Origin: Jejubacter sp036620675
GTDB lineage: Bacteria; Pseudomonadota; Gammaproteobacteria; Enterobacterales; Enterobacteriaceae
Direction: 5' to 3' (one strand)
DNA: 64,000 nt
NCBI GenBank assembly: GCA_036620675.1
Contig: JAZHEE010000010.1
The translations under genes and the position numbers were made by a program. How positions within the stretch are numbered: the first letter of the stretch is position 1; each line of letters opens with the position of its first letter. A model generated the notes under the pieces. It worked only from the letters and a program-made list of their open reading frames with translations, was not told the DNA's origin and ran no database searches. Positions 8,330-16,868 of this stretch are shown here, piece after piece.

Positions 8330-9622
8330 ATGGCGCAATTCTACTCTGCAAAGCGACGCGTGACGACGCGTAAGATCATAACCGTGGATGTTAATGCCCT
8401 GGATTCTTTCGGCCAGGGCGTGGCGCGCCACCAGGGGAAGACGTTATTTATCAGCGGCGCCCTGCCAGGAGAGCGTGTAGAGGCCGAGCTTCGTGAGGAG
8501 AAGCGCAATTATAGCCACGGTCAGGTTAAGCGGCGAATGAACTCAAGCCCCGACCGGGCGACGCCGCGCTGCCCGCATTTTGGCGTCTGCGGCGGCTGCC
8601 AGCAGCAGCACGCCAGCATCGCCCTACAGCAGCGCAGTAAGGCTGCCGCGCTGGGGCGTATGATGAAGCGCGACGTTGATGAAATTATTAGCGGCGAGCC
8701 CTGGGGCTACCGGCGTCGGGCGCGCCTTGGCCTGAAATATTCGGCGCAGGGGCTGCAGATGGGCTTTCGTCAGGCGGCGTCCGACAAACTGGTAGACATC
8801 CGCCAGTGCCCCGTTCTGGCGCCCCAGCTTGAGGCGCTGCTGGAGCCACTGCACGTTTGCTTATCCGGGTTGCAGGGGGTAAGCAAGCTGGGGCATGCCG
8901 AGCTGGTGCTGGCGGATAACGGCCCGTTGCTGGTTTTACGCCATCTGGCGCCGCTTAGCGCGGCGGACAGGAAAAATCTGGAATGCTTTTCGCATTCACA
9001 GAATCTTGCCCTGTTTCTGGCGGGGCAGAATGATATCCTGGAACAGCTGTGCGGTGAGGCCCCCTGGTATCAGTCTGACGGTCTACGCTTAATGTTCAGT
9101 CCGCGTGACTTCATCCAGGTGAACGACGGCGTCAATCAGCAGATGGTGGCGCGAGCCATTGAGTGGCTCACACTGTCCGGTAGCGACCGGGTGCTCGATC
9201 TGTTCTGTGGCATGGGCAATTTTACCCTACCGATGGCGCTGCGCGCAGGTCAGGTAGTGGGCGTGGAAGGCGTTCCGGCGTTGGTGGAAAAAGGCCGTGA
9301 GAACGCCGCTTATAATCATTTAAACAACGTAACATTCTGGCACGAAAACCTGGAGCAGGATGTTACCCGGCAGCCCTGGGCTGCCGACGGCGTGGATAAA
9401 ATTCTGCTCGATCCGGCCCGGGCTGGCGCCGCGGGCGTCATCGCGCAGATTGGCCGCCTCGCTCCCGAGCGGGTGGTTTATGTTTCCTGTAATCCCAGCA
9501 CCCTGATGCGCGACGGCGCGGCGCTGTGCGAGACCGGTTATCGTCTCACCAGGCTTGCGATGCTGGATATGTTTCCCCATACGGGGCACCTGGAGTCAAT
9601 GGCGCTATTTGAACGACGTTAA
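8330..9622 (+). CDS. rlmD: RlmD 23S rRNA m5U1939 methyltransferase
   Basis: A 430-residue S-adenosylmethionine-dependent RNA methyltransferase that makes 5-methyluridine 1939 in 23S rRNA. The start at 8330 (MAQFYSAKRR) is chosen because E. coli RlmD begins the same way; the frame stays open upstream to an in-frame ATG at 8267, which would reach into the barA start. After a TRAM domain come the [4Fe-4S] ligands C81, C87, C90 (CPHFGVCGGC) and C160 (RQCPVL). The Rossmann motif VLDLFCGMGNFTLP and the catalytic cysteine in YVSCNPSTL follow. All key residues are present. Confidence 0.96.
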   Translation: MAQFYSAKRRVTTRKIITVDVNALDSFGQGVARHQGKTLFISGALPGERVEAELREEKRNYSHGQVKRRMNSSPDRATPRCPHFGVCGGCQQQHASIALQQRSKAAALGRMMKRDVDEIISGEPWGYRRRARLGLKYSAQGLQMGFRQAASDKLVDIRQCPVLAPQLEALLEPLHVCLSGLQGVSKLGHAELVLADNGPLLVLRHLAPLSAADRKNLECFSHSQNLALFLAGQNDILEQLCGEAPWYQSDGLRLMFSPRDFIQVNDGVNQQMVARAIEWLTLSGSDRVLDLFCGMGNFTLPMALRAGQVVGVEGVPALVEKGRENAAYNHLNNVTFWHENLEQDVTRQPWAADGVDKILLDPARAGAAGVIAQIGRLAPERVVYVSCNPSTLMRDGAALCETGYRLTRLAMLDMFPHTGHLESMALFERR

Positions 9623-9684
9623 ACGTCTGCGTTATGCAAGGCCGCGTTATGGCGGTAGCCCTTCGGGCGCAAAAGGAGAGGATA

Positions 9685-11922
9685 ATGGTTGCGGTAAGAA
9701 GTGCACATCTCAATAAAGCTGGCGAATTCGCCCCGGATAAATGGGTAGCGAGTCTGGGAATCAGCCCGCAGTCTTGTGAGCACCTGGCCGAAACCTGGCA
9801 TTATTGTGAGCGGCAAACCCAGGGGCACCCTCAGGCGGAGCTGCTGCTGTGGCGCGGCGTGGAGATGGTTGAGATCCTCTCCACGCTGAGCATGGATATC
9901 GATACCCTGCGGGCCGCGCTGCTGTTCCCGCTGGCCGACAGCGGAGCGGTGACGGAAGAGGTACTGCTGGAAAGTATGGGCCAGCAGGTGGTGCATCTGA
10001 TTCACGGCGTGCGCGATATGGACGCCATTCGACAGTTGAAAGCCACCCATACCGATGACGCTATTTCGTCCGAGCAGGTGGATAATGTGCGGCGTATGCT
10101 GCTGGCGATGGTGGATGATTTCCGCTGTGTGGTGATCAAGCTGGCGGAGCGTATCGCCCATCTGCGTGAAGTGAAGGATGCGCCGGAAGACGAACGGGTT
10201 CTGGCGGCTAAAGAGTGCACCAATATCTATGCGCCGCTGGCTAACCGGCTGGGCATCGGCCAGCTTAAGTGGGAGCTGGAGGACTACTGCTTCCGCTATC
10301 TGCACCCGGCAGAATACAAAAGCATCGCGAAGCTGCTGCACGAGCGGCGCATCGACCGCGAACGCTATATCGACGAATTTGTAACCCGCCTGCGGGAAAC
10401 CATCAAGCAGGAAGGGGTCAAGGCCGAAGTGTACGGTCGCCCCAAGCATATCTACAGTATCTGGCGCAAGATGCAGAAAAAACGTCTGGCGTTCGACGAG
10501 CTGTTCGACGTGCGGGCGGTGCGTATCGTGGCCGATCGCTTACAGGACTGCTATGCGGCGCTGGGTATCGTCCACACGCTGTGGCGCCATCTGCCTGATG
10601 AATTCGACGACTATGTCGCTAACCCGAAGCCGAACGGCTATCAGTCGATCCATACGGTGGTGCTGGGGCCGGAAGGCAAAACGGTGGAAATTCAGATCCG
10701 CACCCGTCAGATGCACGAAGAGGCGGAACTGGGGGTGGCGGCCCACTGGAAATACAAAGAGGGGGCCGTCAGCGGTGGGCGTTCCGGCTATGAGGATCGC
10801 ATTGCGTGGCTGCGTAAGCTGATTGCCTGGCAGGAAGAGATGTCCGACTCCGGCGAAATGCTGGACGAAGTCCGTAGCCAGGTCTTCGATGACCGGGTGT
10901 ATGTCTTTACCCCGAAAGGCGATGTGGTTGACCTGCCGGCTGGCTCTACGCCGCTCGACTTCGCTTACCACATCCACAGCGATGTGGGGCACCGCTGCAT
11001 AGGCGCCAAAATCGGCGGGCGTATCGTTCCCTTTACCTATCAGCTACAGATGGGCGATCAGGTAGAGATTATCACCCAGAAGCAGCCCAACCCGAGCCGC
11101 GACTGGCTGAACCCGAATCTGGGGTATGTCACGACCAGCCGCGGCCGTTCCAAGATCCACGCCTGGTTCCGTAAGCAGGATCGTGACAAAAATATCCTGG
11201 CCGGTCGTCAGATTCTGGATGATGAACTGACCCATCTGGGCATTGGGCTGCGCGAGGCGGAAAAACTGCTGCTGCCGCGCTACAACTTTAACGAGCTCGA
11301 TGAGCTGCTGGCGGCTATCGGCGGCGGTGACATCCGCCTTAACCAGATGGTGAACTTCCTGCAGGCGCAGTTTAATCAGCCGAGCGCCGAAGAGCAGGAT
11401 GCCGAGGCCCTGCGTCAGCTGCAGCAGAAGAGCTATGCGCCTCATGGCCAGAACCGGCGCCGGGACGACGGCCGGGTGGTAGTGGAAGGGGTGGGCAATC
11501 TGATGCACCACATTGCCCGTTGCTGCCAGCCGATTCCGGGTGATGAGATCGTCGGCTTTATTACCCAGGGGCGTGGTATTTCCATCCATCGCGCGGATTG
11601 CGACCAGTTGACCGAACTGCGGGCTCACGCGCCGGAACGCATCGTTGATGCGGTATGGGGGGAAAGCTACTCCGCAGGCTATTCGCTGGTGGTACGGGTT
11701 ACCGCCAACGATCGCAGTGGGCTGTTGCGCGATATCACCACCATTCTGGCTAACGAGAAGGTGAACGTGTTGGGGGTGACCAGCCGTAGCGATACCAAAC
11801 AGCAGTTGGCGACCATCGATATGAATATCGAAATCTATAACCTGCAGGTGTTAGGACGGGTTCTGGCCCGGCTTAACCAGCTACCGGACGTGATCGACGC
11901 CCGACGCCTGCACGGCGGATAA
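9685..11922 (+). CDS. relA: RelA (p)ppGpp synthetase I
   Basis: A 745-residue ribosome-associated synthetase of the stringent response that makes pppGpp/ppGpp when uncharged tRNA enters the A site. The start (MVAVRSAHLNKAGEF) follows an AGGAGAGGATA site and matches E. coli; the frame extends upstream to 9634. The N-terminal pseudo-hydrolase domain carries FPLAD where hydrolytic homologues keep an HD pair, so hydrolysis should be absent. The synthetase domain has NPKPNGYQSIHTVV, followed by TGS (VYVFTPKGDVVDLPAGSTPLDFAY), the conserved cysteine/zinc-finger region (HHIARCCQPIPGDEI) and the C-terminal ACT/RRM domain (SLVVRVTANDRSGLLRDIT). Confidence 0.97.
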   Translation: MVAVRSAHLNKAGEFAPDKWVASLGISPQSCEHLAETWHYCERQTQGHPQAELLLWRGVEMVEILSTLSMDIDTLRAALLFPLADSGAVTEEVLLESMGQQVVHLIHGVRDMDAIRQLKATHTDDAISSEQVDNVRRMLLAMVDDFRCVVIKLAERIAHLREVKDAPEDERVLAAKECTNIYAPLANRLGIGQLKWELEDYCFRYLHPAEYKSIAKLLHERRIDRERYIDEFVTRLRETIKQEGVKAEVYGRPKHIYSIWRKMQKKRLAFDELFDVRAVRIVADRLQDCYAALGIVHTLWRHLPDEFDDYVANPKPNGYQSIHTVVLGPEGKTVEIQIRTRQMHEEAELGVAAHWKYKEGAVSGGRSGYEDRIAWLRKLIAWQEEMSDSGEMLDEVRSQVFDDRVYVFTPKGDVVDLPAGSTPLDFAYHIHSDVGHRCIGAKIGGRIVPFTYQLQMGDQVEIITQKQPNPSRDWLNPNLGYVTTSRGRSKIHAWFRKQDRDKNILAGRQILDDELTHLGIGLREAEKLLLPRYNFNELDELLAAIGGGDIRLNQMVNFLQAQFNQPSAEEQDAEALRQLQQKSYAPHGQNRRRDDGRVVVEGVGNLMHHIARCCQPIPGDEIVGFITQGRGISIHRADCDQLTELRAHAPERIVDAVWGESYSAGYSLVVRVTANDRSGLLRDITTILANEKVNVLGVTSRSDTKQQLATIDMNIEIYNLQVLGRVLARLNQLPDVIDARRLHGG

Positions 11923-11966
11923 CATAATACTTTTCCCTCCCCGGAGGCTGACGCCCCGTAATATTT

Positions 11967-12002
11967 CCCCCTCTCCCTTTGGGAGAGGGCCGGGGTGAGG
12001 GG
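11967..12002 (+). repeat. GC-rich palindromic intergenic repeat, copy A
   Basis: An imperfect palindrome CCCCCTCTCCCTTT / GGGAGAGGGCCGGGGTGAGG between relA and mazG. Closely related copies occur at 20911-20940 and 25207-25242, all intergenic and in the same orientation. The hairpin is CCCTCTCCC...GGGAGAGGG. It resembles REP-type elements common in enteric genomes. Confidence 0.75.
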
Positions 12003-12026
12003 ATATATTTCTTACAAGGACACCCG

Positions 12027-12818
12027 ATGACGCAAATCGACCGACTACTCAACATTATGCAGCGCCTGCGCGACCCGGAAACCGGCTGTCCGTGGGATAA
12101 AGTCCAGACCTTCACTTCTATCGCCCCCTACACTCTGGAAGAGACTTACGAGGTGCTGGACGCTATCCAGCGTGAGGATTTTGACGCTCTGCGCGGCGAA
12201 CTTGGCGATCTGCTGTTTCAGGTGGTGTTTTACGCCCGAATGGCCAGCGAACAGGAGCTTTTCGACTTTGAGGATATCTGCGCCGCCATCAGCGATAAGC
12301 TGGAGCGCCGTCACCCCCATATCTTTGGCGACAAGGCGTTGAACGACAGCGCGGCCATCGCTCACAACTGGGAGCAGACCAAGCGCGAAGAGCGGGCGCA
12401 GAAGGCGCAGCATTCGGCGCTGGACGACGTGCCGGAAACCTTGCCGGCGCTGATGCGCGCCCATAAAATTCAGAAACGGGTCGCTGCCGTGGGCTTTGAC
12501 TGGGACACCCTGGGGCCGGTGGTCGATAAGGTGCATGAAGAGCTGGATGAAGTGATGCACGAAGCGCAGCAGGCGGTGGTGGATCCGGCGAAGCTGGAAG
12601 AGGAGATCGGCGATCTGCTGTTCGCGACGGTGAATCTTTCCCGCCATCTTGGCGCCAAAGCCGAGATGGCGCTGGCCCAGGCTAACCGCAAATTCGAGCG
12701 CCGCTTTCGTCAGGTGGAGCAGATAATTGCTGAGCAGGGGCTGGAGATGCACAAAGCGACACTTTCCCAAATGGAAGCGGCCTGGCAGCAGGTTAAACGT
12801 CAGGAATATGATATTTAA
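12027..12818 (+). CDS. mazG: MazG nucleoside triphosphate pyrophosphohydrolase
   Basis: A 263-residue all-alpha NTP pyrophosphohydrolase that hydrolyses (d)NTPs to monophosphate and pyrophosphate, and in E. coli also limits ppGpp during starvation. Two tandem MazG folds are visible. The N-terminal one has EETYEVLDAI and ELGDLLFQVVFYARMA; the C-terminal one has HEELDEVMHEAQ and EEEIGDLLFATVNLSRHLG, with the acidic Mg-binding residues. The start MTQIDRLLNIMQRLRD follows ACAAGGACACCCG and matches E. coli in length (263). The toxin-antitoxin genes mazEF that precede mazG in E. coli are absent; only 104 bases with a repeat separate it from relA. Confidence 0.96.
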   Translation: MTQIDRLLNIMQRLRDPETGCPWDKVQTFTSIAPYTLEETYEVLDAIQREDFDALRGELGDLLFQVVFYARMASEQELFDFEDICAAISDKLERRHPHIFGDKALNDSAAIAHNWEQTKREERAQKAQHSALDDVPETLPALMRAHKIQKRVAAVGFDWDTLGPVVDKVHEELDEVMHEAQQAVVDPAKLEEEIGDLLFATVNLSRHLGAKAEMALAQANRKFERRFRQVEQIIAEQGLEMHKATLSQMEAAWQQVKRQEYDI

Positions 12819-12960
12819 CGACTTTTTTTACCAGGAGCCCGTCTGGCGAAAATTTTAATTAACAAGCTATTGATTTACATCAAAAACATTTCCTGCCCGG
12901 TCGCTATTTTCTATGCCCTGCGGCGGCCGGATGAATGGCTGGAGCCTGGAGAAGGAATGT

Positions 12961-12989
12961 TTGTGGGACCCATACGAATCGGGTATACT
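12961..12989 (+). promoter_or_regulatory. Sigma-70 promoter for pyrG
   Basis: TTGTGG (12961-12966) and TATACT (12984-12989) are separated by exactly 17 bases, upstream of the pyrG ATG at 13044. Both hexamers are close to consensus, so this is the most likely promoter of pyrG and perhaps of eno by read-through. Confidence 0.65.
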
Positions 12990-13043
12990 ACTTTCCCGTC
13001 CTGGTTATTCCATCGTCTTTAAACCTAACTTCTCAGGTTCAGC

Positions 13044-14681
13044 ATGACAACGAACTATATTTTTGTGACCGGCGGGGTCGTATCCTCTCTGGGTAAAGGC
13101 ATTGCCGCAGCCTCCCTCGCAGCCATTCTTGAAGCCCGTGGCCTTAACGTGACCATCATGAAACTGGATCCCTATATCAATATCGATCCAGGCACCATGA
13201 GCCCGATTCAACACGGGGAAGTGTTCGTGACTGAAGACGGCGCCGAAACCGATCTGGACCTGGGGCACTATGAGCGCTTCATCCGTACCCGAATGACGCG
13301 CCGCAACAACTTCACCACAGGTCGAATCTATTCCGATGTGCTGCGTAAAGAGCGTCGCGGCGATTATCTGGGCGCCACCGTTCAGGTTATTCCCCATATC
13401 ACCAATGCCATCAAAGAGCGCATCATCGAAGGCGGCGAAGGCCACGATGTGGTGCTGGTTGAGATCGGCGGAACCGTAGGTGATATCGAATCCCTGCCAT
13501 TCCTGGAAGCGATTCGTCAGATGGCGGTAGAAGTGGGCCGCGAGCACACGCTCTATATGCACCTGACCCTGGTGCCTTACATGGCCGCCGCAGGAGAAGT
13601 GAAAACCAAGCCGACTCAGCACTCGGTCAAAGAGCTGCTCTCTATCGGTATCCAGCCGGATATGCTGATCTGCCGTTCCGACCGCGCTATTCCGGCCAAT
13701 GAACGCGCTAAAATCGCGCTGTTCTGTAACGTGCCGGAGAAGGCGGTTATCTCTCTGAAAGACGTCGATTCCATTTATAAAATCCCTGGCCTGTTGAAAT
13801 CCCAGGGCCTGGACGATTATATTTGTAAACGATTCAGCATCGATTGTCCGGAAGCCGATCTCGCCGAATGGGAGCAGGTGCTGTACGAAGAAGCCAATCC
13901 GTCGGGCGAAGTCACTATCGGAATGGTGGGTAAGTACATCGAGCTGCCGGATGCCTATAAGTCGGTTATCGAAGCGCTGAAACATGGCGGGCTGAAGAAT
14001 CGTCTGACGGTGAATATCAAGCTTATCGATTCTCAGGATGTTGAGACCCGCGGCGTAGAGATTCTGAAAGACCTGGACGCGATTCTGATTCCGGGCGGTT
14101 TTGGATACCGCGGCGTGGAAGGCAAGATCGCCACCGCGCGCTATGCGCGCGAGCATAAAATTCCGTACCTAGGCATTTGCCTGGGTATGCAGGTAGCGTT
14201 GATTGATTACGCCCGTAACGTAGCGGGTATGGAAAACGCCAACTCCACCGAATTTGTGCCAGACTGTAAGTACCCGGTCGTGGCGCTGATCACCGAGTGG
14301 CGTGATGAGAACGGTAACGTGGAAGTCCGCTCCGAGAAGAGCGATCTGGGAGGCACCATGCGCCTTGGCGCGCAGCAGTGCCAGCTTACTGATGACAGCC
14401 TGGTGCGCCAGCTGTACGGTGAGCCGACCATCGTTGAGCGCCACCGTCACCGTTATGAAGTCAACAACATGCTGTTGAAGCAGATTGAAGCAGCCGGCCT
14501 GCGTGTGGCAGGCCGTTCCGGGGACGATCAGTTAGTCGAGATCGTCGAGGTGCCGGATCATCCGTGGTTCGTGGCCTGTCAGTTCCACCCGGAATTTACT
14601 TCCACCCCGCGCGACGGGCACCCGCTGTTTAGCGGCTTTGTGAAAGCAGCCGGCGAGTACCAAAAGCGCCAGGAGAAGTAA
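13044..14681 (+). CDS. pyrG: CTP synthase
   Basis: A 545-residue CTP synthase that converts UTP to CTP using glutamine-derived ammonia and ATP. The N-terminal amidoligase domain begins MTTNYIFVTGGVVSSLGKG with the P-loop, followed by KLDPYINIDPGTMSPIQHGE and the Mg/ATP site region VEIGGTVGDIES. The C-terminal class I glutamine amidotransferase has its nucleophile Cys379 in YLGICLGMQ, and the His-Glu pair in CQFHPEFTS. Length is identical to the E. coli enzyme. It is followed at 105 bases by eno, the conserved enterobacterial arrangement. Confidence 0.98.
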   Translation: MTTNYIFVTGGVVSSLGKGIAAASLAAILEARGLNVTIMKLDPYINIDPGTMSPIQHGEVFVTEDGAETDLDLGHYERFIRTRMTRRNNFTTGRIYSDVLRKERRGDYLGATVQVIPHITNAIKERIIEGGEGHDVVLVEIGGTVGDIESLPFLEAIRQMAVEVGREHTLYMHLTLVPYMAAAGEVKTKPTQHSVKELLSIGIQPDMLICRSDRAIPANERAKIALFCNVPEKAVISLKDVDSIYKIPGLLKSQGLDDYICKRFSIDCPEADLAEWEQVLYEEANPSGEVTIGMVGKYIELPDAYKSVIEALKHGGLKNRLTVNIKLIDSQDVETRGVEILKDLDAILIPGGFGYRGVEGKIATARYAREHKIPYLGICLGMQVALIDYARNVAGMENANSTEFVPDCKYPVVALITEWRDENGNVEVRSEKSDLGGTMRLGAQQCQLTDDSLVRQLYGEPTIVERHRHRYEVNNMLLKQIEAAGLRVAGRSGDDQLVEIVEVPDHPWFVACQFHPEFTSTPRDGHPLFSGFVKAAGEYQKRQEK

Positions 14682-14694
14682 CCGTAATTGATGG

Positions 14695-14757
14695 CAGCGC
14701 GGCATTGCCGATTTCCATACCGGAAAGGAAATACGCGCTGCTGGTTCGGATTTTTTA
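14695..14757 (+). terminator. Possible pyrG terminator / pyrG-eno hairpin
   Basis: CAGCGCG (14695-14701) pairs with CGCGCTG (14734-14740), with an inner TTTCC/GGAAA stem, followed after 10 bases by a T-run (14751-14756). The gap between stem and T-run is longer than in a classical terminator, so it may instead be a partial terminator or processing hairpin upstream of eno. Confidence 0.3.
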
Positions 14758-14785
14758 GTTTAACCAGTGACTTGAGGAAAACCTA

Positions 14786-16084
14786 ATGTCCAAAATCGTT
14801 AAGGTCATCGGCCGCGAAATCATCGACTCTCGCGGTAACCCGACTGTTGAAGCCGAAGTTCATCTGGAAGGCGGTTTCGTTGGTATGGCTGCTGCCCCGT
14901 CGGGTGCTTCTACCGGTTCCCGCGAAGCGCTGGAACTGCGCGATGGCGACAAATCCCGTTTCCTGGGCAAAGGCGTAACCAAAGCCGTTGCCGCAGTTAA
15001 CGGTCCGATCGCTCAGGCTGTGCTTGGCAAAGACGCTAAAGACCAGGCTGGCATCGATAAAATCATGATCGATCTGGACGGCACTGATAACAAATCTCAG
15101 TTCGGTGCGAACGCTATTCTGGCCGTTTCCCTGGCTAACGCTAAAGCCGCAGCAGCCTCTAAAGGCATGCCGCTGTATGAGCACATCGCTGAGCTGAACG
15201 GCACTCCGGGTAAATACTCCATGCCGGTACCGATGATGAACATCATCAACGGCGGTGAGCACGCGGATAACAACGTCGACATCCAGGAGTTCATGATCCA
15301 GCCGGTTGGCGCTAAGACCGTTAAAGAAGCTATCCGTATGGGCTCCGAAGTGTTCCATCACCTGGCCAAAGTTCTGAAAGGTAAGGGTATGAACACCGCC
15401 GTGGGCGACGAAGGCGGCTACGCGCCGAACCTGGGCTCCAACGCTGAAGCGCTGGCTGTTATCGCTGAAGCGGTTAAAGCGGCTGGCTACGAGCTGGGTA
15501 AAGACATCACCCTGGCGATGGACTGCGCAGCGTCTGAATTCTACAAAGACGGCAAATACGTTCTGGCTGGCGAAGGCAACAAAGCGTTCTCTTCTGAAGA
15601 GTTCACTCACTTCCTGTCCGATCTGACCAAACAGTACCCGATCGTCTCCATTGAAGATGGTCTGGACGAGTCTGACTGGGACGGTTTTGCCTACCAGACC
15701 AAAGTGCTGGGCGACAAAATCCAGCTGGTTGGCGACGATCTGTTCGTGACCAACACCAGGATCCTGAAAGAAGGTATCGAGAAAGGCATCGCTAACTCCA
15801 TCCTGATCAAGTTCAACCAGATCGGTTCTCTGACCGAAACCCTGGCGGCTATCAAGATGGCCAAAGACGCTGGCTACACTGCCGTTATCTCTCACCGTTC
15901 CGGTGAAACTGAAGATGCGACCATCGCAGATCTCGCGGTAGGTACTGCGGCTGGCCAGATCAAGACTGGTTCCATGAGCCGTTCTGATCGCGTTGCTAAG
16001 TACAACCAGCTGATTCGTATCGAAGAAGCGCTGGGCGAAAAAGCGCCGTACAACGGTCGTAAAGAGATCAAAGGCCAGGCGTAA
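14786..16084 (+). CDS. eno: Enolase
   Basis: A 432-residue enolase that interconverts 2-phosphoglycerate and phosphoenolpyruvate in glycolysis, and is a scaffold component of the RNA degradosome. Motifs include REIIDSRGNPTVEAEVHL at the start, the Mg-ligand regions AMDCAASEF, SIEDGLDESDWDG and VGDDLFVTN, the signature LIKFNQIGSLTET with the catalytic lysine, and SHRSGETED. It starts behind TTGAGGAAAACCTA. Codon use is strongly biased toward abundant-tRNA codons, as expected for a highly expressed gene, in contrast to most neighbours. A strong terminator follows the stop. Confidence 0.98.
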   Translation: MSKIVKVIGREIIDSRGNPTVEAEVHLEGGFVGMAAAPSGASTGSREALELRDGDKSRFLGKGVTKAVAAVNGPIAQAVLGKDAKDQAGIDKIMIDLDGTDNKSQFGANAILAVSLANAKAAAASKGMPLYEHIAELNGTPGKYSMPVPMMNIINGGEHADNNVDIQEFMIQPVGAKTVKEAIRMGSEVFHHLAKVLKGKGMNTAVGDEGGYAPNLGSNAEALAVIAEAVKAAGYELGKDITLAMDCAASEFYKDGKYVLAGEGNKAFSSEEFTHFLSDLTKQYPIVSIEDGLDESDWDGFAYQTKVLGDKIQLVGDDLFVTNTRILKEGIEKGIANSILIKFNQIGSLTETLAAIKMAKDAGYTAVISHRSGETEDATIADLAVGTAAGQIKTGSMSRSDRVAKYNQLIRIEEALGEKAPYNGRKEIKGQA

Positions 16085-16110
16085 TCGTCTGCAATAATTA
16101 ATCTCTGAAG

Positions 16111-16141
16111 GCCCCGGCAGGAAACTGCCGGGGCTTTTTTT
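16111..16141 (+). terminator. Rho-independent terminator of eno
   Basis: GCCCCGGCAG (16111-16120), loop GAAA, CTGCCGGGGC (16125-16134), then seven T. This 10-bp perfect stem with a T-run is a textbook intrinsic terminator 27 bases after the eno stop. Confidence 0.95.
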
Positions 16142-16197
16142 ATGGCTTGTTGCGGATTAGCGAGGAGTGTTCGAAAACGGATGGAATATGAACACGT

Positions 16198-16461
16198 TGG
16201 AGAAAGTTCCGTTCACTTTTAGTAAGTGCTTCTCTGTTAATTCGGAACACGTGAATGGGCCAGGGGGGCTCAGTCGCCACCCCCCTGGCGACCCGGGCTC
16301 CCCGGCGGTAAAAAACGCCGCTGACGCGGTTCCCTGCGCTAATTCCCGTCGGGCTTATCGGCACGGGCGAGAGTCGCCGTCCCTGGCGACCTCGCCCTGT
16401 CATGACTTCCCTGTCACTCCTCCGGCCCTCCGTGAACGCTTCGGCATTTTTTAAGCCGGGA
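16198..16461 (+). repeat. Structured intergenic element, left copy
   Basis: A gene-free stretch built of nested hairpins, homologous to an inverted second copy at 16556-16816. From the outer end: GGAGAAAGTTCCGTTCAC (16199-16216); hairpin A with 9-bp stem CCAGGGGGG/CCCCCCTGG (16260-16288); an A-tract block CGGCGGTAAAAAACGCCG (16303-16320); the conserved single-stranded block CGCTAATTCCCGTC (16337-16350). Hairpin B follows (16365-16397): 7+6 bp stem with one bulged A and loop GTCCCT. The tail CGGCATTTTTTAAGCCGG (16442-16459) can pair back with the A-tract block. Short ORFs across it (for example 16167-16454 plus, 16140-16475 minus) have no recognisable protein features. It may be a structured RNA gene or a small non-autonomous mobile element. 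Confidence 0.75.
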
Positions 16462-16555
16462 CATAACCCCCTCATCGCTTCAGTCGGGTTGCCTGAATGT
16501 GACTAGCGCTATCCCTTTCTGTAAATACAAGGGCAGAAGAGTAAAGATGGTGACA

Positions 16556-16816
16556 CTCCCGACCTAAAAATCGCCGGAGCGTTCGCGGTTGCCAGGGTCA
16601 GCCAGACAGGGCGTCTGGCTGAGGGTATACGGCACACGGACGTGCCGTTATACCCGACCCGTCCGGCGGACGGGAATTAGCGGAGGGCACCCGAAGGGCG
16701 ATTTTTACGTCGGAAAGCCGGGTTGTCAGGGGCGGCATTTGAGCCCCTGACACGTTCACCGGCGCCGGTATTCACATATTAAAAATCACCCTAAGGTGAA
16801 CGGAATCTTCTCCGAC
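16556..16816 (-). repeat. Structured intergenic element, right inverted copy
   Basis: Read on the minus strand this has the same blocks in the same order as the left copy. GGAGAAGATTCCGTTCAC is the outer end; hairpin A is GTCAGGGGC/GCCCCTGAC (16725-16751), with two basal pairs changed on both sides. The A-tract block CCGACGTAAAAATCGCC lies at 16697-16713 and CGCTAATTCCCGTC at 16669-16682. Hairpin B (16623-16655) again has a 7+6 bp stem, bulged A and loop GTCCGT, but a different stem sequence. Hairpin C is a perfect 10-bp stem (16598-16622). The tail GGCGATTTTTAGGTCGG (16559-16575) pairs with the A-tract block over 16 of 17 positions. The copies are tail to tail with about 94 bases between them. 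Confidence 0.75.
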
Positions 16817-16868
16817 ACATCATATTCATTCAAAATCAGGCTCACGCTAATATGCGATGCCCGCCGCT

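Noticed and set aside
16140..16475. ORFs of 111 (minus) and 95 (plus) codons after eno
   Set aside because: They run through the hairpins of the structured element; the covariation between the two copies changes their codons freely, which argues against coding.
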